Origin: Lachnoclostridium sp. Marseille-P6806
GTDB taxonomy: Bacteria > Bacillota > Clostridia > Lachnospirales > Lachnospiraceae
Direction of reading: 5' to 3'
Length of the DNA stretch: 64,000 bases
Assembly (NCBI RefSeq): GCF_900625025.1
Contig: NZ_LR130575.1
Location: 62,001 to 126,000, forward strand
Numbering within the stretch: position 1 is the stretch's first letter; each line of letters opens with the position of its first letter. The notes under the pieces were generated by a model. That model saw only the letters and a list, made by a program, of their open reading frames with translations, was not told the DNA's origin and ran no database searches. Shown here one piece after another: positions 36,668-45,742 of this stretch. Both the position numbers and the translations under genes were made by a program.

Positions 36668-39256
36668 ATGAAAGCGATGCATCTGCGGGTGGAATATTTG
36701 ACGGATCCCATCGGAATCGATTTTATCCGGCCGAGACTCAGCTGGACCTGCGAAAACGGGGTAAAGCAGACCGCATACCGGATTGTCGCAAAAAGCGATG
36801 GAGGAAAGCTGCTCTGGGACTCCGGCCGGGTCGAATCGGATCGGATGCACCTTGTCGAATGGGGCGGCAGCGCGCTTGCAAGCCGCACGGCTGTCGTCTG
36901 GACCGTTACGCTCTGGGATGAAAACGGAACGCCGCAGACCAGCGAAGCGGCCTCCTTTGAGATCGGCCTTGTAAGCGCGGGCGACTGGACGGCGAAGTGG
37001 ATCACGGGGAACTACCGGCCGGAAAAGAAAAAGAGATATCCGGCGGACTGCTTCCGGAAAACGTTCCTTATTTCTCCGGACAGGCGGGTCATGAAAGCGA
37101 GAGCGTATATGACGGCCTGCGGCGTTTATGAGGGCAGGCTGAACGGCCGCCGGATCGGACGCTTTGTTCTCGCGCCCGGAATTACGGATTACAGAAAGCG
37201 CGTGCAGTATCAGACGGCGGATGTGACGGAGCTTTTGCAGGAGGGCGAAAATTCGCTGCGCTTTATGCTGGCGGACGGCTGGTACCGCGGCTCCGTCGGC
37301 GCGTGGGGAATGAAAAACTACTACGGCAGCGAGACGAAGCTTCTGGCGCAGCTTGAAATCACATACGACGACGGAACGACAGATGTCGTCGCGACAGACG
37401 GCACATTCGAGTGGTCCGATGCGGGGCCGGTCCGCTTTGCGGATAATAAGGACGGGGAAATCTATGACGCCAGAATGGAAATTCCGGAGGCCTCCTCATG
37501 GAAAAAGGCAAAGTGCAGCTCGCATGCGGTGATTCCCTCGGCCTCGGATAATTTCCCGCTGACGGAGCAGGAATACTTCACGAACCCGGAGCTCATCATC
37601 ACGCCGTCGGGGAAAAAAGTGCTCGATTTCAGGCAGAACATTGCGGGCATTGTTTCCTTTCACCTTGAGGCAAAGGCCGGGCAGAGGATCTTCCTGCGCT
37701 TCGGCGAGCTTCTGAAAGACGGAGAATTTACGCAGAAGAATATCCAGTGCGTGAGAAAGCATTACCGGACGCCGCTCCAGCAGGTCGAATATTTCTGTAA
37801 GGACGGGGTCAATGAATACAGGACCGCTTTTGCGATCTTCGGCTTTCAGTACATCGAGGCGGAGGCGGATTTCGATATCAATCCGGCGGATTTCACGGCG
37901 ATATCCGTCTATTCCGATTTTGAGACCACGTTCCGCTTTGAGAGCTCGAATGAGCTGCTGAACCGCTTTGTTGCCAACACGCTCTGGTCGCTGAAGAACA
38001 ATTCCGCCGACCTGCCGACCGATTGCCCTACGAGGGAGCGGCACGGCTGGACGGGCGATGCGCAGCTTTTTCTGAATACGGCGAGCTATATGGTCAACTA
38101 TGCCCCCTTTGCGCTCAAATTTGAAAATGATCTGTGCGACTGGCAGGGGGAGGACGGCAATTTCCCGCAGATCGCACCGGAGGGCGGCACGGATTCCTAT
38201 ATGCGGGGAATGAACGGCTCCGTCGGCTGGTCCGACGCGGGCGTGCTGATCCCGTACCGGCTCTGGAAAAAGTACGGAGACAGGAAAATCATTGAGAAAT
38301 ATTATGACAATATGAAGCGCTATGCGGAATACATGATTTCGCGCACGGGGAAAAGCAGCTTCATCATTTCGGAGAAGACGGGACTTTCCCGGGCCGACAC
38401 AAAATATCTGTACAATACGGGGCAGCATTACGGGGAGTGGGCGGAGCCCGCGGACGTGCACGCCATGAGTTACAGGGATTTTATGACCTCGCGCCCGGAG
38501 GAGGCCACTGCGTATCTTTTCTATATCATGGATATCATGGCGGAGATCGCCGGGGCGCTCGGGCGTGAGCAGGATGTCCCGCGCTATGAGGAGTACCGGG
38601 ACGGTGCGAAAGCGGCCTATCGGAAGCTGCGGAAGCTGAAAAAGTACACCCTTGACACGGACCGGCAGGCGAGGCTTGTGAGGCCGCTCTATTTCGGGCT
38701 TTTTGATGAAGAGGATGCGGCCTTTGCAAGGAAGCGGCTGGTGCAGGCTCTCGAGCATTACCGCTGGAGGGTGGGAACCGGCTTTCTCTCCACGCCGTTC
38801 ATCCTCTATGTGCTGGGGGATATCGATGCGGAGCTTGCGTACCGGCTTCTGGAAAACGAGGAAAAACCGGGCTGGCTGTGTATGCCAAAGGCCGGCGCGA
38901 CGACCATCTGGGAGGACTGGGACGGCCCTGACTCGGATAATGGAAAGGGCGGCGGGATCGCCTCTCTGAACCACTATTCCAAGGGCGCGGTGTGCGAGTG
39001 GGTCTTTGAAAAGATGTGCGGCGTGAAAGTGGACGGGGAGAATCACTTTACGCTGGCTCCGGTCCCCGGCGGGCATTTTACGCATGCCGGCCTGTCCTAT
39101 GACAGCGTGTACGGTACGGTGCGCTGCGCGTGGAAGAAGAATGCGGATGGAAGCTTCTCATATGATGTCACGGTGCCCGCGAACACGACGGCGCGCTTTC
39201 TTTCGGGCGGCCGGACGGAGGAGCTTTTGCCCGGACGTCATCATATAGACGTATAA
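36668..39256 (+). CDS. alpha-L-rhamnosidase, glycoside hydrolase family 78
   Basis: GH78 enzymes release terminal alpha-L-rhamnose from plant glycosides. The 862-residue protein starts with the Ig-like 'GIDFIRPRLSWTCENG'. The rhamnosidase N-domain follows ('TACGVYEGRLNGRRIGRFVLAPG'), then an (alpha/alpha)6 barrel with 'CPTRERHGWTGDAQLFLNTA' (D464 in the catalytic region), 'GEDGNFPQIAPEGG' and 'GATTIWEDWDGP'. The ATG at 36668 follows GGGGAGGAG, so the frame open back into the GH3 gene is not used. No signal peptide. With GH3 it could dismantle rutinose-type disaccharides inside the cell. Confidence 0.94.
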   Translation: MKAMHLRVEYLTDPIGIDFIRPRLSWTCENGVKQTAYRIVAKSDGGKLLWDSGRVESDRMHLVEWGGSALASRTAVVWTVTLWDENGTPQTSEAASFEIGLVSAGDWTAKWITGNYRPEKKKRYPADCFRKTFLISPDRRVMKARAYMTACGVYEGRLNGRRIGRFVLAPGITDYRKRVQYQTADVTELLQEGENSLRFMLADGWYRGSVGAWGMKNYYGSETKLLAQLEITYDDGTTDVVATDGTFEWSDAGPVRFADNKDGEIYDARMEIPEASSWKKAKCSSHAVIPSASDNFPLTEQEYFTNPELIITPSGKKVLDFRQNIAGIVSFHLEAKAGQRIFLRFGELLKDGEFTQKNIQCVRKHYRTPLQQVEYFCKDGVNEYRTAFAIFGFQYIEAEADFDINPADFTAISVYSDFETTFRFESSNELLNRFVANTLWSLKNNSADLPTDCPTRERHGWTGDAQLFLNTASYMVNYAPFALKFENDLCDWQGEDGNFPQIAPEGGTDSYMRGMNGSVGWSDAGVLIPYRLWKKYGDRKIIEKYYDNMKRYAEYMISRTGKSSFIISEKTGLSRADTKYLYNTGQHYGEWAEPADVHAMSYRDFMTSRPEEATAYLFYIMDIMAEIAGALGREQDVPRYEEYRDGAKAAYRKLRKLKKYTLDTDRQARLVRPLYFGLFDEEDAAFARKRLVQALEHYRWRVGTGFLSTPFILYVLGDIDAELAYRLLENEEKPGWLCMPKAGATTIWEDWDGPDSDNGKGGGIASLNHYSKGAVCEWVFEKMCGVKVDGENHFTLAPVPGGHFTHAGLSYDSVYGTVRCAWKKNADGSFSYDVTVPANTTARFLSGGRTEELLPGRHHIDV

Positions 39257-39290
39257 AACGCGGGAGGAAAAGTAAATGTTAAAAAAGTAC

Positions 39291-39319
39291 TTGCCAAAAA
39301 GAAAACGCTGAGATATACT
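39291..39319 (+). promoter_or_regulatory. promoter of the tRNA cluster
   Basis: TTGCCA and TATACT lie exactly 17 bases apart. Transcription would start near 39326, about 47 bases before the first tRNA. The leader contains a CGAACGG/CCGTTCG hairpin. Confidence 0.75.
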
Positions 39320-39372
39320 AACATTCGTCCCAAGGACAGGGATACGAACGGGAAACACGGTTCCGTTCGCAT

Positions 39373-39444
39373 GGCTCGTTGGTCAAGGGGTTAAGACGCT
39401 GCCCTCTCACGGCAGAAACACCGGTTCGATTCCGATACGAGCTA
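39373..39444 (+). tRNA. tRNA-Glu (anticodon CTC)
   Basis: The cloverleaf has acceptor GGCTCGT/ACGAGCT with a G-T first pair. The D arm reads GTCAAGGGGTTAAGAC. The anticodon stem CTGCC/GGCAG encloses CTCTCAC, and the T loop is TTCGATT. One C-A mismatch sits in the T stem. It reads GAG codons. CCA is not encoded. Confidence 0.88.
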
Positions 39445-39502
39445 CTGACTGTTTATATAAAACAGTCCAACCCGAAAGTCGCGTTCCGCGAGGAAGCGAT
39501 GC

Positions 39503-39585
39503 GCAGGAATGGCGGAATGGCAGACGCGCAGGCTTCAGGTGCCTGTTGTGGCAACACAGTGAGGGTTCAAGTCCCTTTTCCTGCA
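39503..39585 (+). tRNA. tRNA-Leu (anticodon CAG)
   Basis: Acceptor GCAGGAA/TTCCTGC. Anticodon stem CAGGC/GCCTG with loop TTCAGGT. A long variable arm (TGTGGCAACACA) is typical of leucine tRNAs, with T loop TTCAAGT. CCA is not encoded. It reads CUG. Confidence 0.93.
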
Positions 39586-39628
39586 TTCTCCGCAGAGAGC
39601 TTCGGCTTTCTCGGAAGAGAAGTCAGAT

Positions 39629-39712
39629 GCGGAAGTGTCGGAATTGGCAGACGAGCAAGACTAAGGATCTTGTGACCGAAAGGCCGTGTGGGTTCAAGTC
39701 CCATCTTCCGCA
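39629..39712 (+). tRNA. tRNA-Leu (anticodon AAG)
   Basis: Acceptor GCGGAAG/CTTCCGC. Anticodon stem CAAGA/TCTTG with loop CTAAGGA, giving AAG. A long variable arm and T loop TTCAAGT follow. The genomic A at position 34 implies inosine modification or strict CUU reading. Confidence 0.9.
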
Positions 39713-39717
39713 GTTGG

Positions 39718-39747
39718 ACCCGGAAAGCAGGCGCTTGTCCGGGTTTT
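39718..39747 (+). terminator. terminator-like hairpin after the second tRNA-Leu
   Basis: ACCCGGA (39718-39724) pairs with TCCGGGT (39738-39744), followed by TTT. It may end the first three-tRNA transcript or serve processing. Confidence 0.6.
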
Positions 39748-39810
39748 ATCTTAATCGGTGATTGTAGACGGCCGCAAGGGGCCGCCGGGAAACGCCGCAG
39801 TTATTGATTC

Positions 39811-39884
39811 GGGACGGTAGCTCAGCCGGGATGAGCGTTCGCCTCACACGCGAGAGGTCACGGGTTCGATCCCCGTCCGTCCCA
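39811..39884 (+). tRNA. tRNA-Val (anticodon CAC)
   Basis: Acceptor GGGACGG/CCGTCCC. Anticodon stem TTCGC/GCGAG (one T-G pair) with loop CTCACAC. T arm CGGG TTCGATC CCCG. It reads GUG. CCA is not encoded. Confidence 0.92.
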
Positions 39885-39892
39885 TTTTTTAG

Positions 39893-39923
39893 ACACAGTC
39901 GAAGATCATCGGCTGTGTTTTTT
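39893..39923 (+). terminator. intrinsic terminator of the tRNA cluster
   Basis: ACACAGTCGA pairs with TCGGCTGTGT (one T-G pair) around AGATCA, followed by a run of seven or more T. Confidence 0.9.
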
Positions 39924-40048
39924 TATAAAATAAAAAGGAAATCGCCCTCCGGCGGAGAATATATAAAATATAGGCGTTGATTCCCCGGGCGGCGGGAATG
40001 CCCGGCAGTCCGTCCGGACATCGGAAGTGCGATGGGAGGGTATGGATA

Positions 40049-41056
40049 TTGACGATCCGGGAAGAACTGGAACTGAGAGAAAAAGAAATCCTTGCTCCTT
40101 GGGCTGCGTTTTCGCGGCAGAGCCGCGGACGGCGCTTTGCGGAGGAACAGTGCGATATCCGGCCGGTCTTCCAGCGTGACAGGGACCGGATTCTTCACTG
40201 CAAGTCGTTCCGCCGGCTGAAGGATAAGACACAGGTCTTCATCACGCCGGACGGCGATCATTACCGGACGAGGCTGACGCACACGCTGGAGGTTTCGCAG
40301 AATGCGCGGACCATTGCCAAGGCGCTTCATCTCAACGAGGACCTGACGGAGGCGATTGCCCTCGGGCATGATCTCGGGCACACGCCGTTCGGCCATGCGG
40401 GGGAGCGGGTGCTGAACCGCCTGTATGCGGAGGGCTTCGACCACGCGGAGCAGAGCCTCCGGACGGTCGATGTCCTTGAGAAGAACGGGCAGGGACTGAA
40501 CCTGACGTTCGAGGTGCGGGACGGCATTGTGAATCACCAGACGAAAGGGAATCCCTGCACGCTCGAGGGACAGGTCGTCCGGCTCTCGGATAAGATCGCG
40601 TATTTCCATCATGATATGGACGATGCGATCCGCGGCGGCATTCTGACGGAGGATGACGTACCGGAGGAGATCGCGGATGTTCTGGGGCATACGCTGAACG
40701 ACCGTCTGGATCATTTTATTCATGACATCATCACAGCCAGCGCGGGACGGCAGGAGATCCGGATGTCGGAGGAGACGGGGGCGGCGATGAAGAAGCTCCG
40801 TGCGTTCATGTTTGAGCGGGTCTACACGAATCCTGCGGCCAAGGGCGAGGAGAAAAAGGCGGAGCAGCTTGTGGAGACGCTGTTCTATTATTACGTGCAG
40901 AGCGATCACACAGATCAGCTTCCGGATTATCTGCGGGAGCTCATGGCCTGCGGAGACAGCCGGGAGCGGGTGGTCTGCGATTATATCAGCTCGATGACGG
41001 ATCGCTTTGCGATTGCGAGATACAAGGAGCTGTATGTTCCGAACACGTGGCAGTAA
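40049..41056 (+). CDS. dgt: dGTP triphosphohydrolase-like HD protein
   Basis: The protein hydrolyses dNTPs to deoxynucleoside and triphosphate, or belongs to the closely related dNTPase family. The 335 residues show 'RPVFQRDRDRILHCKSFRRLKDKTQVFI', the HD pattern 'RLTHTLEVSQNARTIA' with 'IALGHDLGHTPFGHAGE', and 'YFHHDMDDAIRGG'. The start chosen is a TTG at 40049, preceded by GGGAGGG at 8 bases. An in-frame ATG at 39977 lacks a site and adds non-family residues. It heads the dnaG-rpoD operon, as in many Lachnospiraceae. Confidence 0.88.
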   Translation: MTIREELELREKEILAPWAAFSRQSRGRRFAEEQCDIRPVFQRDRDRILHCKSFRRLKDKTQVFITPDGDHYRTRLTHTLEVSQNARTIAKALHLNEDLTEAIALGHDLGHTPFGHAGERVLNRLYAEGFDHAEQSLRTVDVLEKNGQGLNLTFEVRDGIVNHQTKGNPCTLEGQVVRLSDKIAYFHHDMDDAIRGGILTEDDVPEEIADVLGHTLNDRLDHFIHDIITASAGRQEIRMSEETGAAMKKLRAFMFERVYTNPAAKGEEKKAEQLVETLFYYYVQSDHTDQLPDYLRELMACGDSRERVVCDYISSMTDRFAIARYKELYVPNTWQ

Positions 41057-41077
41057 GCGCGGAATGGGAGGGTCTGT

Positions 41078-42874
41078 TTGTATTATCCCGATGAGATACT
41101 GGAGCAGGTGCGGGCGGGAAACGACATCGTCGACGTTGTCGGCAGCTATGTGCATCTGAAAAAGCAGGGGGCGAATTACTTTGGCCTTTGCCCCTTTCAT
41201 AATGAGAAATCCCCCTCGTTCTCCGTATCTGCGGACAAGCAGATTTTTTACTGCTTCGGCTGCGGCGCCGGCGGGAACGTCATCACCTTTCTCATGAAGT
41301 ATGAAAATTACAGCTTTCAGGAGGCGGTGAAAGCGCTGGCGGAGCGAGCGGGGATCCGTCTTCCGGAGGCGGAATACGGCGAGGAGGCGAAAAAACGGGA
41401 GCAGCACCGGCGGGAGCTCTTTGACATCAACCGCGAGGCGGCCACCTATTATTACCGGATGCTGCGTTCTCCGCGAGGCGCGGCCGGCATGCGCTATCTG
41501 GAGGGGAGGGGGCTCACGGCGGAGACGATTCACCGCTTCGGTCTCGGCTTTGCCGATGGGAGCGGCTCGGATCTCGTGGCCTTTCTCCGGAAAAAGGGCT
41601 TTCCGGACGATTCGATACTGGAATCGGGCGTCGCGGCCTACGACGAAAAGCGAGGGCTTCACGATAAGTTCTGGAACCGGGTCATGTTCCCGATCATGGA
41701 TGTGAACAGCCGCGTCATCGGCTTCGGCGGCCGCGTCATGGGAGACGGCAAGCCGAAGTATCTGAACTCGCCGGAGACGCCGATCTTTGATAAGGGCCGG
41801 AACCTGTACGGCCTCCATCTGGCAAAGAGAAGCCGGACGGAGCAGTTTATCCTCTGCGAGGGCTATATGGATGTGATTGCGATGCATCAGGCCGGTTTTC
41901 CGCAGGCGGTCGCCTCGCTGGGGACAGCCTTTACCAGCGGGCAGGCGAGCATCCTGAAGCGCTACGCCAAGGAAATTCTCCTGTCCTATGACAGCGACGA
42001 GGCGGGAATGCGCGCGGCTCTCCGGAACAACGGCATTCTCCGTGAGGCGGCGCTGCGGTCGCGGGTTCTGGATCTCCGGCCCTATAAGGATCCGGACGAA
42101 TTCATGAAAAATCTCGGGGCGGACGAGTTCCGAAAGCGGATCGATGCGGCGGAAAACAGCTTTTTTTACGAGCTGCGGATGCTGGAACGGAATTTTGCGA
42201 TGGACGATCCCGCGGGACGGACGGATTTTTGCCGTGAGGCGGCGAAGCGTCTCGGCGTCTTCGAGGATGAAATCGAGAGGGATAATTATATCGAGGCGGT
42301 AGCCGCCCGGTATTTTATCGATAAGGGCTCGCTCCGGCGCATGGTGGGTTCCTACACGGAGGCGGGCGAGCTGATCCGGGCTCCGGAGCGACCGAAGCCC
42401 GCGGCGCCGCGGAAGAAAGAGGGCGGAATCACGCCGGAAACCCGGGCGCAGGCATGGCTCCTTACGTGGATGGCGGAGGACCGGGCGGTATTCGCGCAGG
42501 TTTCAAGGTACATTCGGCCGGAGGATTTCGCAGAGGGGATCCCGCGCACGGTGGCGGAGCGGTTTTACGCCGATCCGAAGCCGGGCAGCATTGCCGCGAT
42601 CATCAGCGTTTTTCCGGAGGAAAGCGAGCAGAACCGGGCGGCAACGCTGTTCAACAGCCGCTTTGAGCTTCCGGAGGGCAGAGAGAATCAGGAGAAAGCG
42701 CTGCATGATGTGGTGCTCTCCGTCAAGCAGAGCAGCGGGCGGCGCCGCGCGGCGGAGCTGGCGGGCGATCCGAACGCGCTGCAGGAGATCATACGCAGCA
42801 AAAAGGAGCTGGAAGAGCTGAAGACGGCGGTCTTTTGCATTGATACGGAAAAAGGGAGAGAACAGGATGGATGA
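41078..42874 (+). CDS. dnaG: DNA primase
   Basis: DnaG makes RNA primers for replication. The 598-residue protein has the N-terminal CHC2 zinc ribbon (C38 in '[30 protein letters not shown]'). The TOPRIM core follows with '[17 protein letters not shown]', '[10 protein letters not shown]' and '[14 protein letters not shown]'. A C-terminal helicase-binding region ends it. The start is TTG after GGGAGGG, the only start with a ribosome site. It lies 21 bases after dgt and overlaps rpoD by 8 bases. Confidence 0.97.
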   Translation: MYYPDEILEQVRAGNDIVDVVGSYVHLKKQGANYFGLCPFHNEKSPSFSVSADKQIFYCFGCGAGGNVITFLMKYENYSFQEAVKALAERAGIRLPEAEYGEEAKKREQHRRELFDINREAATYYYRMLRSPRGAAGMRYLEGRGLTAETIHRFGLGFADGSGSDLVAFLRKKGFPDDSILESGVAAYDEKRGLHDKFWNRVMFPIMDVNSRVIGFGGRVMGDGKPKYLNSPETPIFDKGRNLYGLHLAKRSRTEQFILCEGYMDVIAMHQAGFPQAVASLGTAFTSGQASILKRYAKEILLSYDSDEAGMRAALRNNGILREAALRSRVLDLRPYKDPDEFMKNLGADEFRKRIDAAENSFFYELRMLERNFAMDDPAGRTDFCREAAKRLGVFEDEIERDNYIEAVAARYFIDKGSLRRMVGSYTEAGELIRAPERPKPAAPRKKEGGITPETRAQAWLLTWMAEDRAVFAQVSRYIRPEDFAEGIPRTVAERFYADPKPGSIAAIISVFPEESEQNRAATLFNSRFELPEGRENQEKALHDVVLSVKQSSGRRRAAELAGDPNALQEIIRSKKELEELKTAVFCIDTEKGREQDG

Positions 42875-44129
42875 GCAGATGTTTGAGCAGTTTCTGAAAG
42901 CGCTGGACGAGCTTTTGAAGCTCGGAAAGAAAAACAGAAACGTGCTGGATCAAAAGGATATCGACAATGCCTTTGCCGGGATGGATCTGGACGACGATAT
43001 GTGGGAAAAGGTCAACAACCAGATCGACAAAAACGGTATTGTGATCAGCCTGCCGGACGTGATCGACGAGAGCCCCTCCGATGACGAGCTGATGAACGAG
43101 GAGGAAGAAAACGAGGGCGAAAAGGAGCTGGAGATCGATATGGACGCCATGGCAGAGGGCGTCAATATCGAGGATCCGGTCCGGATGTATCTAAAGGAGA
43201 TCGGCAAGGTGCCGCTCCTCTCCGCGGATGAGGAGATCGATCTGGCAAAGAAGATGGAAGCCGGACGGCTGGCAGAGGAGCTCTCGGCCAAGGGGATCAC
43301 GGAGACCGCGGGGGGCAGCCCGGAGGGGCTTGAGCTCACGGAGGAGGAGCTCGAGATCGTCCGCGATAAAAGCAGGGAAGAGCTGGCTCTCATGCAGTCC
43401 CGCGGAACGGATGCAAAGAACCGGCTGGCAGAGGCGAACCTCCGCCTTGTGGTCAGCATAGCGAAGCGTTATGTCGGCCGCGGCATGCTGTTCCTCGATC
43501 TGATTCAGGAGGGGAATCTCGGTCTGATCAAGGCGGTGGAAAAGTTTGATTACCGCAAGGGCTTCAAGTTTTCGACCTATGCGACATGGTGGATCCGGCA
43601 AGCCATCACCCGCGCCATCGCGGATCAGGCGCGGACGATCCGGATTCCGGTGCATATGGTGGAAACCATCAACAAGCTGGTGCGCGTGAGCCGTCAGCTC
43701 CTGCAGGATCTCGGCCGCGAGCCTACGCCGGCGGAAATTGCGGCCGAAATGGGGATCGGCGAGGAACGGGTCCGCGAAATCATCAAGATCGCGCAGGAGC
43801 CGGTTTCCCTTGAGACGCCCATCGGCGAGGAGGAGGACAGCCATCTGGGAGATTTCATTCAGGATGACAACGTGCCGGTTCCGGCCGAGGCGGCGGCCTT
43901 TTCGCTGCTTCAGGATCAGCTTCAGGAGGTTCTGGACACACTGACGGACAGGGAGCAGAAGGTGCTGCGCCTGCGCTTCGGGCTCGACGACGGGCGGGCG
44001 AGAACGCTGGAGGAGGTCGGCAAGGAATTCAACGTCACGAGAGAGAGAATCCGCCAGATCGAGGCGAAAGCGCTCCGCAAGCTCCGCCACCCGAGCCGCA
44101 GCCGGAAGCTGAAAGACTATCTTGACTGA
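42867..44129 (+). CDS. rpoD: primary sigma factor (sigma-70/SigA)
   Basis: This housekeeping sigma factor directs RNA polymerase to TTGACA/TATAAT promoters like those seen here. The 420-residue protein has an acidic N-terminal region and region 1.2 ('[16 protein letters not shown]'). Regions 2.1-2.4 follow ('[42 protein letters not shown]'), then region 3 and region 4 ('[27 protein letters not shown]'). The ATG at 42867 follows AGGGAGAG and overlaps the dnaG end. Confidence 0.98.
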   Translation: MDEQMFEQFLKALDELLKLGKKNRNVLDQKDIDNAFAGMDLDDDMWEKVNNQIDKNGIVISLPDVIDESPSDDELMNEEEENEGEKELEIDMDAMAEGVNIEDPVRMYLKEIGKVPLLSADEEIDLAKKMEAGRLAEELSAKGITETAGGSPEGLELTEEELEIVRDKSREELALMQSRGTDAKNRLAEANLRLVVSIAKRYVGRGMLFLDLIQEGNLGLIKAVEKFDYRKGFKFSTYATWWIRQAITRAIADQARTIRIPVHMVETINKLVRVSRQLLQDLGREPTPAEIAAEMGIGEERVREIIKIAQEPVSLETPIGEEEDSHLGDFIQDDNVPVPAEAAAFSLLQDQLQEVLDTLTDREQKVLRLRFGLDDGRARTLEEVGKEFNVTRERIRQIEAKALRKLRHPSRSRKLKDYLD

Positions 44130-44130
44130 T

Positions 44131-44898
44131 ATGACGCAGATGCCAAAGCTGTCAGCCCGTCTGACAGCGATTGCGGAAATGGTGACGCCGGGAAGCCGAA
44201 TCTGCGATGTGGGCTGCGATCACGCGCTCACGTTGATTTATCTGGTGCTCTCCGGCAGGGCGCGCAGCGCGCTTGCCATGGATGTGGCGGAGGGGCCGCT
44301 TTACTCGGCAGAGGGAAATCTTGCGGCCTTTGACTGCTGGGAGGACGTGGAGCTCCGCCTCTCGGACGGCCTTGCCGCATTCCGGGAGGGGGAGGCGGAC
44401 AGCCTCATTATCTCGGGGATGGGAGGGCTCCTCATGGTATCCATTCTGAGCGCCTTTCCGGAAAAAACGGCCTCGTTCCGGGAGCTGATTCTCGGGCCGC
44501 AGCGGGAATTCCGGCGGCTCCGCGAAAAGCTTCGGGAGTTGGGACTGGCAATCCGGGAGGAGAGGATGATCGAGGAGGAGGGGAAGTTCTATCCGCTTCT
44601 TCGTGTGAGTCCGGGCGGCCTGAGCGGCGCATGCACTGCGGAGGAGCCTCCTCTCCCGCAGAGGATACGGGATGAGTACGGCCCTTGTCTCCTTGCGGCG
44701 CGTGATCCGGCGCTGCGGCGTTATCTTCTGCGGCAGCAGAGGATTTATGAGGAGGTCCGTGCGCGGCTTGACGAGGGAACGCTGCGCAGCGGGCAGGAAT
44801 CCGGGGCGGCTGCGGCGCGCCGGGAAGAGGTGCAGCGGGAGCTTTCGGATATCGGCCTTGCGCTCGGGTACTGCGGCGGGGCTCTCAGGGAGGACTGA
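44131..44898 (+). CDS. trmK: tRNA (adenine-N1)-methyltransferase TrmK
   Basis: TrmK methylates N1 of A22 in bacterial tRNAs using S-adenosylmethionine. The 255-residue protein has the SAM motif 'ICDVGCDHALTLIYLVL', the acidic 'AMDVAEGPLYSAEGN' and the family motif 'DSLIISGMGGLLMVSIL...LILGPQREFRRLR'. It starts one base after the rpoD stop with no clear ribosome site, so translation is probably coupled to rpoD. Nif3 follows 3 bases later, a conserved pair in Firmicutes. Confidence 0.92.
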   Translation: MTQMPKLSARLTAIAEMVTPGSRICDVGCDHALTLIYLVLSGRARSALAMDVAEGPLYSAEGNLAAFDCWEDVELRLSDGLAAFREGEADSLIISGMGGLLMVSILSAFPEKTASFRELILGPQREFRRLREKLRELGLAIREERMIEEEGKFYPLLRVSPGGLSGACTAEEPPLPQRIRDEYGPCLLAARDPALRRYLLRQQRIYEEVRARLDEGTLRSGQESGAAAARREEVQRELSDIGLALGYCGGALRED

Positions 44899-44901
44899 TC
44901 T

Positions 44902-45684
44902 ATGCGGATGTCGGATATCATAGAGGAGATCGAACGGTTCTGCCCGGTGGATTTTGCCGAGGAATGGGACAATGTGGGACTTCTTGCCGGACGCGGCGAC
45001 AAGGAGGTGCGGCGTGTTCTGGTGGCGCTTGACGCGACGGGAGGCATCGTGGAGGAGGCCGTGGCGGTGGGCGCGGATGCGCTGATTACGCACCATCCTC
45101 TCATTTTTCGCGGCGTGAAGAGGGTGAATGATTCGGACTACGTGGGACGCAGACTCCTGCGCCTTATTCAGAATGACATTTCCTATTATGCCATGCATAC
45201 TAATTTTGACGTCATGGGCATGGCAGACGCGGCGGCGGACGACCTGCGCCTCTCGGATCGCCGGGTTCTCGAGGTGACCTACGAGGACGACCTGTCGAGA
45301 GAGGGCTTCGGACGGGTGGGTACGCTGCCGGAGCATATGACGCTCCGGGACTGCGCCGCCTATGTGCGCGATGTGTTTTCGATTCCTCATGTCCGCTTCT
45401 ACGGCGATCCGGAGCAGCCGGTTGTGACGACGGCCATTCTGCCCGGCTCCGGGCGCTCGGAGATCGATCTGGCGATCCGGGAGGGCGCGGATGTCATGAT
45501 CACCGGAGATATCAGTCACCATGACGGGTTGGACGCCGTGGAAAAGGGCATTGCGGTGATCGACGCCGGTCACTACGGGATAGAAAAAATTTTTATTCCG
45601 TACATGAAAGCGTTTCTGAACCGGGAACTCCCGGAGCTGGAGGTGCTGGAAACGCAACAGGGCGAGCCGTTTGCCGAGGCATAG
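44902..45684 (+). CDS. Nif3-like dinuclear metal-centre protein
   Basis: The Nif3/YqfO family forms hexamers with a two-metal site. It is linked to GTP cyclohydrolase-like or unknown functions. The 260-residue protein lacks the central insert of longer homologues. Metal ligands appear in 'ADALITHHPLIFRGVKRV' and near the end in 'GDISHHDGLDAVEKGIAVIDAGHYGIEK'. It is translationally adjacent to trmK. Confidence 0.93.
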   Translation: MRMSDIIEEIERFCPVDFAEEWDNVGLLAGRGDKEVRRVLVALDATGGIVEEAVAVGADALITHHPLIFRGVKRVNDSDYVGRRLLRLIQNDISYYAMHTNFDVMGMADAAADDLRLSDRRVLEVTYEDDLSREGFGRVGTLPEHMTLRDCAAYVRDVFSIPHVRFYGDPEQPVVTTAILPGSGRSEIDLAIREGADVMITGDISHHDGLDAVEKGIAVIDAGHYGIEKIFIPYMKAFLNRELPELEVLETQQGEPFAEA

Positions 45685-45742
45685 CGAACAGGACGGACAG
45701 CCGCAGTGGGAAGACAGATCACATAGGAGAGGAGGGACGGCC

